Shown here in pieces: positions 25,341 through 38,394 of a stretch of 64,000 nucleotides of DNA. Position 1 is the stretch's first letter. The number at the start of each line of letters is the position of its first letter. The stretch is from Larus michahellis (taxonomy: Eukaryota > Chordata > Aves > Charadriiformes > Laridae). The DNA is taken from positions 18,057,201-18,121,200 of the forward strand of contig NC_133900.1 in assembly GCF_964199755.1 (NCBI RefSeq), in the 5' to 3' direction. The position numbers were made by a program, and so were the translations under genes. A model generated the notes under the pieces. It did no database searches and was not told the origin of the DNA. It saw only the letters and a list, made by a program, of their open reading frames with translations.

Positions 25341-26930
25341 TAGCTGTTGTCCTTAGAAACGACAAGCACTTAAAAGAGATTTGACATTTTAAGTAGTAGA
25401 TGAAATTAATTTTTGCTATAAGGGATTCAGCGTGCCTGTAATTTAAAATTAGTGTGCCCATTTATGCTGGTGGTTGCACTTGATACCATGTAATCTGTAG
25501 ATTACTGGAGGCGGTATTTCTTTAAATTGTGTTTGGTCTCTCTTTGGACATTGAAGTAACTTGTCATGAACGCTGAGACTGAATGATCTGAATCCTACTA
25601 TCGTTGCTGGAGCTATTACATTTACTTAAAAGAATTGTTTCCCTGTTTTCAATTTCTGCAGTTTGATGAGTCCCTTATGCATATGAAAGGTCGCTGTCAA
25701 GCATCTGTTTTTTTCCATAAATTAAAATCTCTGATGCAAAAAAAATTAACAATATTCCTTCACATTGCCTGTAAAAAATGCAGTGAGAGAAACAAAATAT
25801 AAAACATGCCCCATCTGAATGTTTTTCAGTGTTTAAACCTATAAATATATTTTGATAAATGCTTGACTAAAATGGCACAAGTGAGTATTGCTGTTGTTTT
25901 GAAAACATGTAGCATTCTGAAAAGTAGTAAGGGGAGCTTGTATTTACCCAGAGAAGGAATTCCCCCTTCTCTTTCCATTTGCTTGTTTTGCATAAGAAAA
26001 TGAGCTTTAATAGGGGACCATTTGATAGAAATAAATTAGTGTCATTTTATTTGACACTTTTCTTAGTTTTTTCTATCTGGAGTAGAGAAAGAAAATAGAA
26101 AAGCAAATTACAATGCTCTCTCACATTGCGTGAAACTCCTCTGCCACTGTAAAATCACAACAGAAGAACGTTACTGCAATGATCTGTGTTATTTAAAGAA
26201 GCTCATTAGCACCTTAGTAAATTGCAACATTGCCAGTGTGGTAACTTTGCATCCAGAAGAGCTATCATAGGGAAAAACGCGTGTCCCTTGCGCAATTAAG
26301 AGTTGAAATGTTCTCTGAGAAGTTTGTACTGAATCCTACATTATAAAACTTTTGTTTTCAATTTGAAATAAGGAGTTAGTGATAGGGAGTTATACTGCTT
26401 GTAAGAGATTTGTCATCTGACTATACAAAAGGTTATAAAGGTTTTGAAGGCAAATAGTGAAAGTTCTCATGGGCAGCTCTGTAAGAATAAGAGTTAGTGG
26501 TCTCTGAGTTAGTCTTACACTTCAGCGAAATACCTTTTTTTCCTCAGGTTATCCATCCGCAATCTACACTATCAGTGTACCCATTCTACTATCAAGTTGA
26601 AAAAATGGGAGTTTTTCATTTCAGAATTTCAGAATTCATTTCTTTCCAAGTATACTTACTGTTTTTCTCAAACCACCATGAATTGAAAACAAAGGAATTG
26701 CATAAAAAATTTGAAAAATATCCAACAATGTAATTCTTGGGAATTTTACTTCTATACATTATTACTTATGCTGACACAGTTTTATCAAATAGATTTTTTT
26801 TTACTAAAAGGTTTTTTCTAGGATGGAAAAAGGAGAGAAGGCCTGGGTCCCTCAGTGAGTCCCTCAGCTGAGTACAGTGGTCTTGAATAAGTTTTGTAAT
26901 ACACTTTTGGGGTAGTTCTGTGGTATTCGT

Positions 26931-26958
26931 CTATAACCAGTATCATTACTGGTTATAG
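26931..26958. repeat. Perfect 10-bp hairpin, 8-base loop
   Basis: Arms 26931-26940 and 26949-26958 are exact reverse complements containing a non-trivial 'ataaccag' sequence. It is too short for a microRNA precursor. Confidence 0.55.
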
Positions 26959-28720
26959 CAGTAATTTTAAGTTGTTTTTTCTATCTGAAGTGAAGAAAAA
27001 AAATTGAAAAAATCGCAGGCTCTGCTAACACATTCTCAGAATCTTCTCTGTGAAATTAAAAGGGGATGAAATAAGGACTGAACTGCAAAGAGAAATCTTT
27101 AGGAAAGCAAAAGTATAATTAAACTTACACTGTTCATTGTACTGTATGTTATACTGATAAAATTTGGGGGTTTTTCAATTTAAGCAGCTCAGGCAAAGAA
27201 AAACAGCCTATGTGAATATATCAAATAAGAAGTGCCAATCAATGCAAATTAAATTGCAGTCCTTACTAATTTTAAAATATCTGGGTTAGTTACTTTCATG
27301 GCTAATAAAAGGGAGAGGGAGGAGGGATGCCCTGTCTCAGCACAGCATGGGAGTCTGTTCCTTGGCCATTGCATCTGAGTCAGTCAAGACCAATTAACTA
27401 ATCTGGAATGTACTGCTTATTTCTTGATTAGATGATCTCAAACTTTATGTTAAAATTCCAGTATGTGCATTGTTGTTTCTGCCTCTTCTGTTGATTATTT
27501 TATATTTAAGACGTTTAAAATGAAGATGAGCAGTGTGCCTCAAGAGTGAAAACCTGGCATATAAAATGCGCAGAGAAGAGGTAGATGAGAACTTGCTTTT
27601 TGTACATATTTCCAAAAAGGGAGGAAATTTCTCTTGCCTCCGCAGAGTAAGGCAAGAAATGTGAAATAGGGATGAGTGATGCAATGGTTGGACCTCATCA
27701 GTGAAGTGCTATTAGATTTGATTCTCTCAAAAAAAGAATTATACTAATGCATTACAGGAGCCACATAAAAAAGTCAGAGTCTATTCAATCAGAATATATC
27801 TTTGTAAGTAACTAGGGAATGGGAGTGGGTTTTCTGAGTGAAATGTTTGTTTTGAACATTTTAAAACCATATATGTAAATGGTCGCAGTGCAACCCTTTA
27901 GGAAGATGGTGTTTTACCTGCTAGCAGGTTAAGCATTTCTTCTACTCTTCATCAATATTTTTGTAAAAGAAATTCAGAAATCAGTTTTTCAATAACCCAC
28001 AGATTTATCCATTGGGATTTTAGTTAAGAAGAGATGTAAATTGCAAATCTCAGATCTAGCTATTGGAAACCAGATAAGCAATATTTTTTGGTATCTTCTC
28101 CCATGCCTAAGAATTCTGCATCATCGTCATCCTTCAGATAGTGCATTCTTTGAAAAATTGCTTTGTTTAAAGCTTTTCTTAAAAGCATTGGTAAAACCAG
28201 TTGAGTACAAACATATTCCTATAACATTTTATATTCTGTCACAGGTACCATTTTAAAATATTACTTTGTTTACAGGTCACGTGTTATAGTCACCGAGTAA
28301 AAAAGTACCTCACTGCATTTTCCCTGGATTAAAATGTTTTATATTCTGCCATTTGAACTCAGACATGTTCTGAGAAATCTTTAAATGGCATGAGTATGTC
28401 TTGAGTATGTTTGGTAGCTTGGGGGAAAGTAGGAAAGAGTTAAGAAATGTTATTTTCAGCAGTTTTTTGTCAATTACTTTCAGATACTGGGAGATGCATG
28501 AAACAATTTTGAAAGTATTTGTCACTTCCTACCAAAGTTACTGTCGTCACCCAGCTGTGAGTTTCAGGCATTTTCCTTGTAACGCCATGCACTGTTTGAA
28601 GGCAACACACTGCACAGTGTTGCTACATTCATAATCTTGTTTATGGGCAAAAGAAAGCACACCTTGCATATCAATTTATGTCTGTACGTATATATAAAGT
28701 CTAAGTTAAAATTGTTATAC

Positions 28721-28748
28721 GCACACTTCTTAGTGCACACTTCTTAGA
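28721..28748. repeat. 14-bp tandem duplication
   Basis: Two adjacent copies of a 14-bp unit (28721-28734, 28735-28748) differ only at the last base. This is a simple recent duplication with no evident role. Confidence 0.6.
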
Positions 28749-30555
28749 TTTTATCCCTTTTCTTGGGCATTATGCTCACACTTGTGCCCTTCTTGGTCCT
28801 ACTACAAAAAATGTCAGTGAACAGAAAAATTACTGTCACAGCAAAACTTAGTAAGACTACACCGCAGTCAGTTCACGAAAAGTTGAGGTGGGGCAAGTGT
28901 CAGAAGCCTGAGTCCTGAGGCCTTACAAATCTACTACATAGTTTATAGCTAGTTACTAGCAATCGCAATACTGCGTTACAGGGCAGCATGGTCATGGTAC
29001 AAATATGAGGCCTCCACATGGACTCTGCTTTCATTTCTGTAGATAGAGCCAGTTGTTAATCCATTTTGGTAATACTAATTCTCATAGCATCTCTGTTACA
29101 AGTCAAATGATGGCTGATTGCAGGTGTCTTGTGATGACAGATGAACTTTGATCACTTTGGCGGTATAGCTGTATTGTTTGCCAGAGACGTGAAGATACAG
29201 CATGAATCAGCTAGGTGGCATTTAGAATTGCAAAGCTTACAGCTGCTAACTTATGCAAGTTTAAACAAGTATTTTTGTGGGGCATAAGCTTGTTTCCTCT
29301 TTTCTACAGACACATTTTGAAATGCAGGTTCCTGAACCTTTTAATGAGAATGATGATTTTGGTCTCTTTTTAAGATAATTCATCATCTCACTATGGGATT
29401 TTTAGAAGTAGATAGAGAGTGAATGTTAGAAGAAATTCTACCCTTTTGCTTTTTGGCCGCACAGTAGATTTTTATCATCTTTTGATAAGTTAAGTTCTGA
29501 AGATGCATATCTCATGGTATGATTATAGAGGCTCTTGCTGCCCCTATGCCTACGTCTTGATGTCTGTTTAAACACATGCTCTAGCTTTGCAGTTGTACTC
29601 TGTATATAAAAGTCAGTGGGGCTTCTGCGTGTATGTGAAGGTGAAAATCTTAGATTCTATAGACATATCAGTATGAAAAGACCACCAGCCCAATGGATGT
29701 AATAGATAGCTCTTGAGTAGCAAAGATTTGCTGACCACAGTGCATATAATTTCTTAAGATCTGATTACATTATCTATATACTGTGTAATTATGTACCCCC
29801 ACAGAAATATATTTTGAAGTCTAAATCTAGAGTTTAATTTCTTTTAAAAAGCTACTGTAATGAACTAGTAATTCAAAAGGTTTATATCTTACAAACAAAT
29901 AAGCAAACAAAAAGAGCAAATGCAAATATCAAGCTAATGAAGGCAGGAAGAAACATAGTTAGGAATTAGCAAATTTATTGAGATATAACCAGTGCAAATG
30001 AAAATAGCTCTTACAACTTACAGGAGACTAGCTGAATAATAGTATATTTTTAAATCCAAATTTTTAAAAGAAGTTGTAAATCAATACAGTCCTATACTTT
30101 TCCCCTGGATATAAACAACACCTTCGAGAAACAATAATGCATATTTACTGTGAGAAAGAGTCTGGCCTTAACAGTTAGTCACAGAAAGTAGGTAGGCCAG
30201 TTTTACTAGAGGAACCAATCTATGAATAAAAATGTTAATTTGTAGCTCTGAAATGACCAAACAGAATTCTGAAGCTTAGTATTCTGAATGTTTAATTTGG
30301 AAACTTAAGCTGTGTCAATGTATAATTTTTCTAACAACTGACTTTGAAACAGTGAGGCCAGCGGAGATCTAGAATTTTGAATTACTCTTAATCCTTGCTA
30401 GTGTAATACATTTGTTAATACACCAGTAATGTAAAATCATTTCAGAGATACATAACGTGGAAAAAAAATCTAGTGTAAATTCTTAACTTTTCTACTTATT
30501 AAGTGCTTAAAAGTTCTTAGAAATACATCTAATAATCAGAAGCTGTCTTAGAATA

Positions 30556-30612
30556 TAGAGCCATAGAATCTACGTTGGAGGGGACCTTTAAGATCATCTA
30601 GTCCAACCATTA
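30556..30612 (-). mobile_element. CR1 LINE 3' end, minus strand
   Basis: The segment reads 'catagaatct' then 'ttggaggggaccttta' then 'agatcatctagtccaacc', the reverse complement of the conserved 3' terminus of avian CR1 non-LTR retrotransposons. The element's 3' end is at the low coordinate and its body would extend to the right, but similarity fades after about 30612, as expected for a severely 5'-truncated copy. Mismatches to the usual consensus show it is not recent. It carries no coding sequence. Confidence 0.8.
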
Positions 30613-31654
30613 GAGTAGAAGTAACTATGTATGGTCATAGGAGGAGAAATATTTATCAGCTTTTTACTACATACTATACTACATAGTGTGCTTTTTTGTG
30701 TGCCTGATACTACTACTGGAACTAATCCTGAGTGATAGTTCCATTGCTGCTCACGAGATAGCATTTAATTACAGCAGACTGACTATTCTGAAACTAATGC
30801 ACACAGTGTGCTAGACATTTAAGCAGAAATTCTACCCCTATTCTATGTACAAATATAATGAAGAACTCATTGCTGCCTATGGAGGCTTATTTTCTAGATT
30901 ATACATGTAATATTGCAATGACAGGAAAAAAACTAAGGTTGGATACTGCTCAAAACCAAAGACTGTAGTATTTACAGTGGTCACAAATGCCTTATTTGCT
31001 TATTTCTTCTTTCTTTGTCTGTGTACTTCTCTCATATAAGGAAAAATCTAAAAAAAAAAAATAAAAGAAACCAACCTGCTGGCCTCTTTAAAAGAACTAG
31101 AGATCTTTACTGTGCCTTAACTGAGTCATTCATTATCACAGAAACAACTAATTTTATTTTTCTTGTCTTCGGTATAATCTTTATAGGTGTCGTAGATAAT
31201 AAGAACATTATCAGAATGAAACGAGCGTGAAACTGCTTCAAGATTTCAGAATTTTCAGTATTTCAGAATATCTCACATTACCTAATGTTATCGTTTAAAT
31301 TGAGAGATAAGTTCAGTGTGTGATGGACATGCTTTTAAAAGTACATATTTAATGATAGCTTCTTAGATTCAGATCTACAAATCTTTGAATGACTTGATGT
31401 TCAAGATGTTCACTCAGTGAGTTACATTGATTTCAAAAGAAGTATTAATTCATGAGACCTGCTTTCTATTCAGCTGGTGTGTAATTAAGCTTATCTATGC
31501 ATGCATTATCTATGGAGAAACTTCCCTAGTCTCCAATTTACTTTTTAAAAATGTGTTTTGCGTGTATATATGTATATAATTCATATATGTGCATACAGGT
31601 GTGCAAATTTATATGCATATAAAATCAATAAAATTATAAATATGAAAACCAAGT
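30613..31654. other. Spacer between two inverted CR1 ends
   Basis: About 1 kb with no recognisable LINE coding sequence or gene. It contains an A-run near 31050-31060. Both flanking CR1 copies would have their missing 5' parts facing this spacer. Confidence 0.6.
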
Positions 31655-31728
31655 ATAGATTTAGGAGACTAAGTTGAGCTAGATGATCTTTAAGGTCACT
31701 TCCAACTCTAACCATTCTATAATTCCAT
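31655..31728 (+). mobile_element. CR1 LINE 3' end, plus strand
   Basis: The sequence 'gagctagatgatctttaagg' followed by 'tcacttccaactctaacc' and 'attctataattcc' is the CR1 3' untranslated end in plus orientation. Only the last 70 or so bases are recognisable, so the copy is heavily 5'-truncated. It faces the CR1 copy at 30556 in the opposite orientation. Confidence 0.85.
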
Positions 31729-31856
31729 GTAATGTGTTATTTTTACATTGAAGCGAGCAAAAGAGAGGAGAGTGTTTATATGAAGAACTTCTTTGTAAAA
31801 CACATTACTTTCTCTGTGTTATTGGAGTACCTCTGACATCCATCCTCTAGATCCAA

Positions 31857-32042
31857 GGTCTAGAAGAGCTTTATTGCATTGCAGTGGGGGCATAGAAAAA
31901 TAGTGACAGCTATTTCATTTAATAAGTTTGAATAACGGGCAGTAAATAACAGTTTTTTACTCTCACTTCCATTGGCCAAATTAAAGTGGAGTAATTTATG
32001 CCTTGCTCCCTTGTTGAGTTCTTTCTGCTGCACCTCATCCAT
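31857..32042 (-). other. Small minus-strand ORF ending on an AATAAA signal
   Basis: A 60-codon frame with a purine-rich start context and ATG codons at its beginning runs to a stop at about 31860. An AATAAA polyadenylation hexamer in minus orientation (31870-31875) lies within its last codons. The peptide is hydrophilic at first (MDEVQQKELNKGARHK) and ends in a hydrophobic CPHCNAIKLF segment. No splice sites or homology are seen. It is more likely chance or part of a non-coding transcript end than a protein gene. Confidence 0.15.
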
Positions 32043-35000
32043 CTCAAATCAGTCTTCACTCATAAAAAAAGAGTGTAATTTTATGTGAGAAAAATGGTAC
32101 CTGCATCAGACTGTGTGTTCATCCTTGTTTAATTCCTTATTTCATATTTATGAGAGGGTGAAAAAAAAGTAGATATTTATTGTTTAGCAGAAGTACATTT
32201 TTTCCCCCTAAGAATTCAATATAACTCTGATTAACCCAATATCATGAGGAACTTGACATTCTGAGGGTCTTGTGTGCTTGAAGATATGGAGGGTGGTGGA
32301 TTGTTTAAAGAGAAAAAAAAAGCTACATCAAACAGTAACGCATTAATCAGGATGGACACTTACAGAATGTGTTCCTAAGAGATACATTTGATTTTGCTGA
32401 AAGTGAGATCTTATTGTTTGCATCACTGTCGTTACAGAGGGAATTCAACTAATTCTTCTAGAATGAAGCAGTGGTTTATAAAATAATTATTAGTGAGGAA
32501 TAGCATTAAGATACAATGCTTCTTTAGGTCTTGCTTGAAAGAGATTAAATGAGAAAGATTTACATTACATGCATAGAGAGCAGGGATTTGAAACAATGCT
32601 ATAAAGTAAAAAAATTTTTTTTTCTTCTATGTGATGAATAAATGTGTCAATTAAATAGAGTAATTAAGAAGAATAATTATGCCAAATGTGTTTTAGATGC
32701 CAAGAGTGCAGAGTGAGCAAGAGGAAATCTGGTTTTAGGAAAGCTTGATTTGTATCTACTGGTAAAAGATTAGGTAATTTTTTATGGGAGCACTACACAT
32801 TATTAGTTACAGTCAGGCTACGGTTTATCAGATAGCCTGGGTAGAGAAGGCAACAAAGCTTATTTGGTTCGTAGACCAGTCCAGAAAAGAAAATAAATTA
32901 ACTCTGTCAACCCAAAAGTACACTTTCCCCACTATGTCCTTCTTCCAGTGATGAAGCAGTACAGAATAGAACGGAGGAGTGTTACTCCTTCTTTATATGC
33001 TGAGTTGCATGGGTTACTGAATATGTAGGAAAGAAGTAGGCAAGAATAAATTACGCTGCTACCCAATTTCTGTTCTTACTCTTACATTCCTCTTTTGTTT
33101 AGGCAAGTTATTCAATAATTGTAAAGTAGTCCCCTGAAAAAGGACTAAAAAGTAATAGAAAGTAGCCAAAAAAAATGGGGTGTGTGTGGACAATTTGTTG
33201 TGTTGGTTTTTTGGTTTTTTTTCAGCAAGCTATGGTTTTTCCATTGCTTTTTGACTTAAGAAAAGGTCTTTTTCTAAGACACAGACATTTTGTTTCAGTT
33301 TCTGAATAGCTTCTTGTAATTGTTTTGCCCTTCCTGTGTGGGAATCTCCTGACACTATGCGCTACTTCATGAATGGATGAAAGTAATCCAAAAAAAGGGA
33401 AGTGTCAAAGAATAGTGAAATGAGGAAAAGGAACATAAACAGTTATTTTCCCTATCCTTTAATTAGCCTAGGAGTCTGAAACTGGGAAATTCTTTTTTTC
33501 TTTAATTCTCTATTTTTCTAATCTTTATAATACCTCCTTACTAAAAACAAGGGTCCGTCTAACTGCCATCAAATAGTCTTTCAAATATATTATGTCTAAT
33601 CAGATATAAAGGTAACTTTGAAGAAGCAGACCTGGTCTCTAAATCAAGCACAGAAAAAAAATTCTTGTAGTGTTTGCAAGCCTCTTTCTCTTAACAGCTG
33701 GTCTGCTCTGAAACTCATTGGAAAAGCAAAGTGTATGGAGAAGGATGGTGAATTGCCCAGAACAGGCGTCAGAAGAAAAATCTAGCAATATGTATGTAGC
33801 AGGATATATTCCAGAGACACTCCTTTTTATTACTAGGAAAACAATAAAGAAATGAAGTCACACATCTGCATATTCTTTTTTTTATTTTTACTTGATGTGA
33901 TACATGTACGTGAGCACTTGTTCTTATTCCCCATTTTCTTACATACAGGTATCGTGAAAAGGCTTGAAATTTAAGAATACTACAAATTTTGGGTAAAAAT
34001 ATTTTTTAGATAGCTGTATGTCTTGCCTAAGGAAAGATTTTGGAAGCTTGCCTAGGAAGTATAACTATTGAGTCATGTTTGAAGGTCAGCTCTGAATTTA
34101 CTATGCACCTTTCACACTTTCTTGCTGCTGTAGTTACAGTTGCGTAAACAGACTAGGATGTACTGGAAGTCACCCTTTATAGGCAGGGAAACTGTGCGTT
34201 ATCTTGCATACTGATTTGGAAAATGTCTTAGATGTCCTGGTTATAGATATTGCTGATGAAATACTGGTTTGAGAAGGCAAAGGTCAACTTGAAACTGTAG
34301 AGAAGGAAATATTAAGTCAAATTAAGTGGATAATACATTCTGCTGACTTGGATAAACAAGTCCATAAGATGTTTGCTTGAGTGTAGTACCTACAATACAG
34401 AAAGGAAATTCGCAAATTAGAATTTATTTGGAAGAGGAAAAAAAAGCCATCAGAATGATTTGAGAATCAGAAATTCTCATGTACAGATTGGAGAGTTTAA
34501 TTCTTTTACTCTACTTCATCTGTTCAAGGTTCGTTTGGGAGATAATTTAATTTTAGTATTTTAACACAAGTATGAGAAAAAAGACTTTTGATGATAGATA
34601 ACCTCTTTAGTGACTGACAACCAATGGTCCTCTGGTTAAACTAGAAGTATTATTAAAGGGCTTTTCCAGTGATGGTAATAAATCACAAAGCAATTCCCCC
34701 ACTCAGCAGACTCTTAAATCTAGAAAGTGTATCTTTCTAGAGGTTGTGTTCTAAATTCAATTAAAAATTTGATGCAGTGTTTACTTGACATGCACTATGC
34801 ATAAGCTCTAAATAGATTTTAATAGTCCCTACTAGGCTTACAACATACAAATCTTTATATGAAATATAATATGCTTCTGTGCCAATCTACAGTTCATACA
34901 ATGGCCTGCAGATCAATTAGGATCAATTATGGAGATAAGATTAAGAACAATTATAACAAATTATAAGCACAATGTATTAATCAAAAGGTTGATAGTATCC

Positions 35001-37040
35001 GAATATCCATATAGGATGCTACAAACATAAGTTGAAAAAATATTGTAGCACTCCAGGGACTTATTAGACCTGGATAACATTTACAGTGCTGTGAGAAAAC
35101 AGATTTAAGTGGGATTTTTGAACTAATGCTGAACCTTGGGACTTGGGCACATGAACAAACAATGAAAGTGGGCAGAAGAGAGACCCTGGAAAAGAAAAAT
35201 ATAACAAAAGATGATCAACTTCTAGAAAACTGTCCAGCCTTTAGAATACAAGGCAGGAGTAGGAGAAATTAGCATATTGTTTATTTGCTTGCTTTCCGTA
35301 TAGGAAGGAAGCTGCTAGTGGATTTATTACCCACTAATTAATTTTATGTTTTCTCGTCTGCCTCCTTCCCTTTCCAACTCTTTAACATAGATACTAACGT
35401 TATGAGAAGCAAAAACATATAAATAAAAGAAAGCAGCCATGGCGGAATTATTTGCAGCTCCTATAGTTACATATTAAAAATAATTCCCAATCTGGCACTA
35501 GGCAGTCTTTTGATATGAAGGTGTTGAGTTGTCAAAGGGGTTCAAACTGTTTCCCTGTTTTAATAGAATTTAATAAATAAAATTTTATTTCGTTAAATAT
35601 AAACAGGGATGTTAAGAACAGTCTAAATAGTTGGATCTATTTCTTTTTTTACTTCTAAGTAATCTCCGATATTACTATACTCAGTGCACATAGAAGACAC
35701 CACACACAGTTTGTGTGGTAAACCAAGATCTTACCAGGTGGAAGTAAAAGAGAGCATTTCTGTTCTGTATCATTTCTGTTGACTTTGTTATTTCTTTCTT
35801 GATTCAGATGTATAGTGATGACATGAATAATTTTAAATGTGTTCCCCACATAAAAGAATAAAAATATGTCAGTCTTGTAGGAGACAAAGTCTTCTTCAAC
35901 CTCTTGTCCTGTTTGCACAGTTTGTGATGTGATGTCCTTTATGGTTTAACTGATCTGTTTTGCAGCATCCAGGAAACTGCTGGTTGTTTTTACCACATCT
36001 GTGTAAATAGGCAGATTTCCATTCTAAAGTGTCGTATTTCCTTTTAAAAAATTACCTTGGAAGTACTAGTACATTGTAAATTGAATTCTTGCTTTATGCA
36101 GAGTTAATTTTTCATGCTAAAATTCATTTTGTATTTGTAAAAATAAATAAATTCTGTTGAGATAATTATACTTTAAAATTTAAGACAGATCTAGTAAAGA
36201 AAACTACTTGAGATTGGAATTTAGAATAAGGAAATAAGGCAATTCAATTTCTTTCCACTCACAAGTGAAATCTTTCCAGATACTAAGGAAATTACATATC
36301 TTTGCAAGGATTGATTGAATGCATTGTCTCATTCCTAGCTTTGAACAGAAAGTTTTTGTAAAATCCTGGAGGTCTAGAGGGAAATACTTCCATACATGCA
36401 TCTTATATGCATATTCTGATGAAAGCAAGAAAAGAAATTACAAGAGGATGAGATCAGTTGTAACAAAGCTACATATCAGAAAAGTCTGGTGAGAAATGGA
36501 GTTAGCCTTTTTGCTCTAGAGTTTGTGCTACCAGTTGTGTAATGAAAGAGTCTTGTTACGTATCTGCTCCATAGAACTGAAGAAAATACTTTTGCTGTTT
36601 CACAGCAGAACTATTTGACAGGATTAAACATCCATTGGAGTTTTAAGGAAGTCTTTCAACCCTGAGAACTGATTTATTCTCTCTTTAAGCAAACCATATT
36701 AAACCTATACCGAAACTTTGTATTTTCTTAATGTTTTGCAAACACCCAAACCTACTCAGAAAAAAATAATATAGCCAAATACATTCAAGAGATTATAGAA
36801 TAGGAAAATACTGAGAAAGAAAATAACATCAGAAAGCTACCTCTGTTCAAGGATGATTGGAAGGTAACACAAGGATTAAAGATGCTTTATTTATACTGTG
36901 TGTTGAAGTTTCTTGGTGCAGCGAGGTACCCCAGTACATGCCAGCAAATGGATTGAAGTGTTCAATCCATTTCACATTCTCATGTTTGCTATCCATCCAC
37001 CAAAACAGAAATAAAGTGCAGTGTACTTCAGGAAATACCG

Positions 37041-37093
37041 TGGTACAAACCTGTGGTACAAATATTGTGGTACAAACTAGTGCTGGTACAAAC
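37041..37093 (+). repeat. Four irregular copies of a TGGTACAAA motif
   Basis: The decamer 'tggtacaaac' (one copy ends in t) occurs at 37041, 37054, 37068 and 37084, with spacing 13, 14 and 16 bases. This is a degenerate minisatellite. It keeps both strands open for about 90 codons, which explains the paired ORFs here. Confidence 0.65.
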
Positions 37094-37917
37094 CTACAGC
37101 ATAAACATGACATATCCAGAAAGATCCAGCAGTAGTTTATCCTCTCAACAAAAGGAATTTTATTTTGATGTAAATGTGTTAATTTCTACAAAGGTAATCT
37201 TGGTATAACTGGAAGGTGAGAGAGGCAGTGGTAGAATGCGAACTCTTTGGAACAACCACCTCTTAATGACAATTTCTTTACAAAAATATATTAAGTAGAA
37301 TATCAAGGTAATTATTTCTGAACTGAACAGGAATTAATATCAGCTTTATTTCATCTCTCTGGGGGATAGATTTTTAATAAAATTTTTTTGAGAACGCGGA
37401 CTCTGATTCCCATTGAGGATTAGTCAGCCATATTTTAACTGCAAGAAATTTTAGGAGATCTAGCCTTGAGCTTATATTCTTATCTTTACATTTGGGGAAC
37501 AATGCTGATTCCCTAAAGATGAGAGTGTGAGGACGTAGGGAGAAAAAAACCCAAAGGCTTAGAAAATTGATTCTTTTTCTCTTGCAGGCTCATAATTTAA
37601 ACTTTAATACTGAGGGAAGAGACATATCAAGTACACCAGCACATGATATAGTTGTACAGGTGTCAGGGTTCTTTTTTTAGTCATTTCTCTATCACTGCTT
37701 CTATATCCATGGACTCACAGCTGTGTGAAAAAAAGAAAAAAAAAGTCTTTTCTGATGAGACCAGGTGATAAAAAAAAAACCTACAAAAAAGGAATAAAAT
37801 AAACTAAGAGACAAATAAGGAGTTTTCAGGGAAAAGGGAAAAAGCTAATGTGAACGTTGCACTGGTGGTGGTCACATGTGAGTTCAACCCGCTGGAGACA
37901 GATACCAGACTGCCCCC

Positions 37918-37998
37918 CCTCCCCAGAAAAAACCAACCAACCAAACAAACAAAAAAACCAACAACAACAAAAAAAACAAACCAAAAAACAGAAAAAAG
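37918..37998 (+). repeat. A/C-rich low-complexity tract
   Basis: Following a C-run (37914-37923), the sequence becomes a mix of CAAA, CCAA and CAA units with A-runs. It has the look of a degenerate poly-A-derived or simple repeat. Confidence 0.7.
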
Positions 37999-38218
37999 CC
38001 ACTTTTGTTTTTTAAACCTCCTACTCGTTGGGAGTATCAATACACTTGGCTCTATGAATAAGCAGTAAAGAAAATGTGATACATTCTGGGTTTAATTGAT
38101 CAATGTGCTTTCAGAAGCGTCAGAACAGAGTCAATACGTTCTTTGATTTGATTTTGCATATATTTTGCGAAAGGGATTCAGGTGCAAATCTTCGTTATTC
38201 TTCTGTACTCATTGCAGG

Positions 38219-38394
38219 TGCTCTGAACAACAAAGAAATGGCTGACTGAGAAACTGGGTGATGATAACACTGAGGAAGCCATGGTGATTATAGAAGAGCT
38301 CTTGCAGATACAACCTGAAGATAAGAGTTGCTGGAGGACTGTATGCCCTAACTGCAGTATCACCAGGCACTTTGAAGGACTGCTGGTGGCACAG
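38219..38394 (+). CDS. Candidate 5' coding exon (start at 38281), product unknown
   Basis: A strong acceptor ('ttcttctgtactcattgcag', ending 38218) and a 'gtacgc' donor at 38395 bracket 176 bases. All three frames hit stops within the first 40 bases, so it cannot be an ordinary internal coding exon from that acceptor. However, an ATG at 38281 in excellent Kozak context (gccATGG) opens a frame of 38 codons to the donor, ending in phase 0. The 58.7 kb exon needs exactly that phase. The frame encodes IIEELLQIQPEDKSCWRTVC, then PNCSITRHFEGLLVAQ, with a CxxC pair. It could be the first coding exon after a 5'UTR segment, or a decayed exon. No protein family is recognised, and the 20-kb gap to the next exon is unproven. 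Confidence 0.35.

Larger units (their letters stand above)
24640..30555. other. Non-coding stretch with two perfect hairpins
   Basis: No supported gene. Two exact inverted repeats (25318-25340, 26931-26958) and a 14-bp tandem duplication (28721-28748) are the only structured features seen. Minus-strand frames at 24933-25187 and 27445-27684 lack splice support. Confidence 0.6.
31729..38217. other. Non-coding stretch
   Basis: No supported gene apart from the weak small ORF at 31857-32042. Contains a short tandem motif array at 37041-37093 and an A/C-rich low-complexity tract at about 37924-37998. The overlapping opposite-strand frames at 36847-37135 cover the tandem motif and are best explained by it. 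Confidence 0.6.
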
